Below are positions 5,636 through 8,084 of a stretch of DNA of 8,084 nt, one piece after another (within the stretch, counting starts at the first letter, position 1; every line of letters begins with the position of its first letter). Under the pieces are notes generated by a model. It did no database searches. It saw only the letters and a list, made by a program, of their open reading frames with translations, and had not been told where the DNA came from. The stretch comes from Chloroflexota bacterium (GTDB lineage: Bacteria; Chloroflexota; Anaerolineae; B4-G1), in assembly GCA_003648085.1 (NCBI GenBank), contig QMOC01000090.1, positions 1 to 8,084 of the forward strand, given 5' to 3'. Made by a program: the position numbers and the translations under genes.

Positions 5636-5920
5636 ATGCGTATCCAAGTAGAGTTCCTGGGGCTTTCCAGATTCACAGCCGGGGTTAAAGAGATTACGCT
5701 GGACCTGGAAGAGAGCACGACGTTTCGTGACATCGTGCGTCTGCTGGCCACCAGATACCCGGCAATGATTGGGAACGTGATCCAGCCTGATGGTGAGACG
5801 TTGCAGTACCCCAATATTTTCAATCTGAACGCAAAGCGAATGATTAAAGCGGATCAGATGGATGAGAGCCCCAGCGATGGTGATCGAATCATATTGATGT
5901 CTATGTCAGCAGGAGGTTAA
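5636..5920 (+). CDS. MoaD/ThiS-family sulfur-carrier protein of the AOR operon
   Basis: This 94-residue ubiquitin-fold protein ends in the Gly-Gly tail (SMSAGG) that MoaD and ThiS proteins need for adenylation and thiocarboxylate formation. The body fits: MRIQVEFLGLSRF as the first strand, TTFRDIVRLLATRYP as the helix, and DGDRIILMSMSAGG as the final strand. Placed two bases before an AOR-family gene, it most likely gives sulfur for the dithiolene of the tungsten (or molybdenum) pterin; MoaD-like genes beside AOR genes are a known arrangement. GGAGG (5626-5630), inside the end of nuoN, is a strong ribosome site for the ATG at 5636 and rules out the longer frame from 5609. Whether it serves general cofactor synthesis or only this enzyme cannot be told here. 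Confidence 0.88.
   Translation: MRIQVEFLGLSRFTAGVKEITLDLEESTTFRDIVRLLATRYPAMIGNVIQPDGETLQYPNIFNLNAKRMIKADQMDESPSDGDRIILMSMSAGG
5911..5916 (+). promoter_or_regulatory. AOR ribosome site made from the MoaD-like Gly-Gly codons
   Basis: AGGAGG is formed by the last three sense codons GCA-GGA-GGT of the MoaD-like gene, six bases before the AOR ATG at 5923. The same bases encode the essential C-terminal Gly-Gly and provide a perfect Shine-Dalgarno site, so the two genes are very likely translationally coupled. Confidence 0.75.
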
Positions 5921-5922
5921 CT

Positions 5923-7809
5923 ATGTATGGCTACAGTGGGAGGATTCTCCACATTGATCTGACCACACGCAAGACCTGGGTCGAATCCAAGCCCGAGGAG
6001 TGGTACAAGATCTACATCGGCGGTGTATCTATGGCCACCCGGCTTTGCTGGGAGAACATCGAGGTGGGATGCGACCCTCTCTCGCCGGGCAACCCGATTT
6101 GCATCGCCAACGGCTTGTTCGCCGGAACACCAGTGCCGGTAGGGGGCAAATACGGCCTGGCCTCCAAGTCGCCGTTGACCGGCTTCATCGGCGACAGTCT
6201 GTCGTCAAGTTGGTTCACGGTCGCACTTAAGCGTGCCGGGTGGGACGGCATCGTCATCCACGGAGCCAGCGACGATTGGGTCAATGTCTTTATTGACAAC
6301 GACCGGGTCGAGTTCCGCGATGCCTCTCACCTGCTGGGCCTGGGGACCTATCAGACCGAGGAGGCCATCCGGGAGGAACTGGGCGATGACCAAGTGCGCT
6401 CCGCGACCATCGGTCCGGCGGGCGAAAACCTGGTGCGCTTCGCCAACGTGACTAATGATGGCCGTCAGGCGGGACGCACCGGGCACGGCGCAGTGTGGGG
6501 TTCCAAGAAACTCAAGGCCCTCTCCATACGCGGGACGCATGGCGTCACCGTGGCGGACCCAGAGAGGCTGCTGAAGTTGTGTTATGACATTAGTCAGGCA
6601 GCCCAGGGGCCGCACACTCAGAAGTATCGTATTTTGGGCACGGTCGCCAATGTGCTCAACCTGAACCGCCTAGGGCTGCTCCCCACGCGCAACTATCAGC
6701 AGGGCGTATTTGAGTACGCCGAACTGGTGAGCGGCGAGTACCTGCACGAGCACTACAAGGTCAAGACCATTGCCTGCGCGCAGTGCCCCATCGCCTGCGA
6801 GCAGATGTCCCGTGCCAAAGACGGGCCATATGCCGGAGCGATGACCGGCATTGACTATGAGTGCCTGTTCGCAAACGGTCCCAACCTCGGACTGAAAGAC
6901 CTGCAGGCGGTAATCAGGATTATTGATATTTGCGACCGGGGCGGTATGGATGCGATGAGCAATGGCGTGACCATCTCCTGGGCGATGGAGACCTTTGAGC
7001 GGGGCGTCTTTACGAAAGAGGACTTCAAGTGTGCCAAGTACCCCGAGGGCTTCGAGCCCAATTTCGGCAACGCCGAGGCTGCGGTCACACTGGCGGAGAT
7101 GATCCGTGACCGCGAGGGGATCGGCGATCTGCTGGCCGAGGGCACCAAGCGGGCCAGTGCCAGGGTGGATGAGGAGCGTGGCGCAGAGACCTACAAATGG
7201 GCCATGAACATCAAGGGGCTGGAATGCCCTGGTTACGATGCGCGCGGGCTGAAGACCTTTGCACTGGGCCTGGCGGTGGGCACGCGCGGCGCCTGTCACA
7301 ACCGGACGGCAGCCTACGATCCCGACATCAGAGGATGGGTGGACCGCTTCAGCGTTGACGAGACCCGAGGCGAACTGGCCAAGAGCACCGAGGAGTACGC
7401 CGCCGTGTACGACACATTGCCGTTGTGCAAGTTCATCCGTCGTTGCTTCACCGGCAAGGCCGACCGAGAGGGTGCCTGGCCGGCCATCGCTCAATTGATT
7501 AACGCCACGACGGGCTGGGACTTCGGCTACGACGACGTGGACCTGATCGGCGAGCGGGCCCATACGATCAAAAAGGCGTTCAACATCCGCGAAGGATGGA
7601 CCTACGAGGACGATCACCTGCCCTGGCGATGGCAACACGACCCGATGAAAGAGGGACCTTCGGCCGGGTACGTGGTGACCGAGGAGGAATTGGAGTACTT
7701 GAAAGACCTGTACTACAAGGCCAAAGGTTGGACGCCGGAGGGATTGATCCCCAAGGAAAAACTGATCGCGTTGGGGATGGACGATGTTGCCGAGGAGATT
7801 GGGGTATAG
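5923..7809 (+). CDS. aor: Tungsten-type aldehyde:ferredoxin oxidoreductase (AOR family)
   Basis: This 628-residue protein is a full-length member of the AOR family, which oxidises aldehydes to acids (or reduces acids) with ferredoxin, using a tungsto-bispterin and one [4Fe-4S]. The N-terminus MYGYSGRILHIDLT and the pterin-binding region GGKYGLASKSPLTGFIGDSLSSSWF (near residues 73-97) are typical. Cluster cysteines are C285, C288, C292 (CAQCPIAC) and C502 (LPLCKF). E313 in GIDYE and H459 in GTRGACH match the active-site E313 and H448 of Pyrococcus furiosus AOR. It follows the sulfur-carrier gene by two bases and precedes a ferredoxin-like gene by nine. Relatives with the same fold include formaldehyde and glyceraldehyde enzymes and BamB of benzoyl-CoA reductase, so the substrate is uncertain. 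Molybdenum instead of tungsten is possible. Confidence 0.93.
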   Translation: MYGYSGRILHIDLTTRKTWVESKPEEWYKIYIGGVSMATRLCWENIEVGCDPLSPGNPICIANGLFAGTPVPVGGKYGLASKSPLTGFIGDSLSSSWFTVALKRAGWDGIVIHGASDDWVNVFIDNDRVEFRDASHLLGLGTYQTEEAIREELGDDQVRSATIGPAGENLVRFANVTNDGRQAGRTGHGAVWGSKKLKALSIRGTHGVTVADPERLLKLCYDISQAAQGPHTQKYRILGTVANVLNLNRLGLLPTRNYQQGVFEYAELVSGEYLHEHYKVKTIACAQCPIACEQMSRAKDGPYAGAMTGIDYECLFANGPNLGLKDLQAVIRIIDICDRGGMDAMSNGVTISWAMETFERGVFTKEDFKCAKYPEGFEPNFGNAEAAVTLAEMIRDREGIGDLLAEGTKRASARVDEERGAETYKWAMNIKGLECPGYDARGLKTFALGLAVGTRGACHNRTAAYDPDIRGWVDRFSVDETRGELAKSTEEYAAVYDTLPLCKFIRRCFTGKADREGAWPAIAQLINATTGWDFGYDDVDLIGERAHTIKKAFNIREGWTYEDDHLPWRWQHDPMKEGPSAGYVVTEEELEYLKDLYYKAKGWTPEGLIPKEKLIALGMDDVAEEIGV

Positions 7810-7818
7810 GAGAGAACA

Positions 7819-8084
7819 ATGCCTACGTCAACTTCCAAGTACCAATACATTACCTGTGACCCGACCAAGTGTGTGGGCTGCCAGTTGTGCGAGTATATCT
7901 GCTCATACACTAAGACAGGGGAGTTCAATACTTATCGCAGCCGCATCCGCACGGTGCGGGCCCAGGAAGTCCTGATCACTGCCGTGGCTTGTCGCACGTG
8001 CGAGGACGCTCCTTGCGTCATCGCCTGCCCACGTGACGCACTGTCTCAGGATCCGGTCACCGGCGTCATCCGGGTGGATGCCAG
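7819..8084 (+). CDS. HycB/AorA-like multi-cluster ferredoxin protein (partial)
   Basis: Only the first 88 codons are in the window; the gene runs off the right edge without a stop. The N-terminus holds C18, C21, C24, C28 (CVGCQLCEYIC), then C58, C61, C66, C70-P (CRTCEDAPCVIACP), the spacing seen in DmsB/HycB/HydN-type electron-transfer subunits that usually bind four [4Fe-4S] clusters. An extra cysteine, C13, precedes the first motif. GGAG (7808-7811) overlaps the AOR stop and sets the ATG at 7819, nine bases after aor. Position and type suggest it is the electron-transfer partner of AOR, like AorA in the Aromatoleum AorABC enzyme or BamC in benzoyl-CoA reductase. Whether a NuoF-like flavin subunit follows cannot be seen. 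Confidence 0.88.
   Translation, partial: MPTSTSKYQYITCDPTKCVGCQLCEYICSYTKTGEFNTYRSRIRTVRAQEVLITAVACRTCEDAPCVIACPRDALSQDPVTGVIRVDA

Noticed and set aside
6670..7638. Long open frame of 322 codons on the minus strand
   Set aside because: It lies fully antisense to the clear AOR gene, has no family resemblance and no ribosome site, and is explained by codon bias of the GC-rich sense gene.

Overview
The window looks like the chromosome of an anaerobic bacterium that makes heavy use of ferredoxin. It holds a four-subunit pyruvate-type 2-oxoacid:ferredoxin oxidoreductase and, divergently, a tungsten-type aldehyde:ferredoxin oxidoreductase with a sulfur-carrier protein, an FeS electron-transfer protein and a complex I NuoN-like membrane subunit. 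Good Shine-Dalgarno sites, sigma-70-like promoter candidates and an S23 four-helix-bundle gene all point to Bacteria. The repeat types resemble those in uncultured Chloroflexota (Anaerolineae-like) genomes, but that assignment rests on memory and is tentative.

Layout. Positions 1-313 are non-coding. They carry a strong 14-bp hairpin (83-115) and a compact repeat-like element (141-292) with imperfect terminal inverted repeats around an imperfect palindrome. Positions 314-3928 are a minus-strand operon, transcribed porG (gamma), porD (delta), porA (alpha), S23 four-helix-bundle gene, porB (beta). The S23 gene sits between porA and porB and is bracketed by arrays of a 7-bp repeat in opposite orientation (1291-1346 and 1702-1736), so it looks like a cassette that entered a tight operon. 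Positions 3929-4173 are a divergent regulatory region with a promoter candidate and small dyads. Positions 4174-8084 are a tightly packed plus-strand set: nuoN-like, a MoaD/ThiS-like carrier, the AOR-family tungstoenzyme and a ferredoxin-like gene cut by the window edge. A second promoter candidate and an attenuator-like hairpin lie in the 3' end of nuoN.

Working together. POR interconverts a 2-oxoacid plus CoA with acyl-CoA plus CO2, and AOR interconverts an aldehyde with a carboxylic acid. Both use low-potential ferredoxin electrons. The MoaD-like protein probably supplies the dithiolene sulfur of the AOR pterin cofactor, and the multi-cluster FeS protein probably carries electrons to or from AOR. 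The NuoN-like subunit hints at a membrane, ion-translocating connection, but no other complex I gene is visible. The least ordinary part is the S23 cassette with its inverted heptad arrays, which resembles the architecture of intervening sequences in 23S rRNA but lies inside a metabolic operon.
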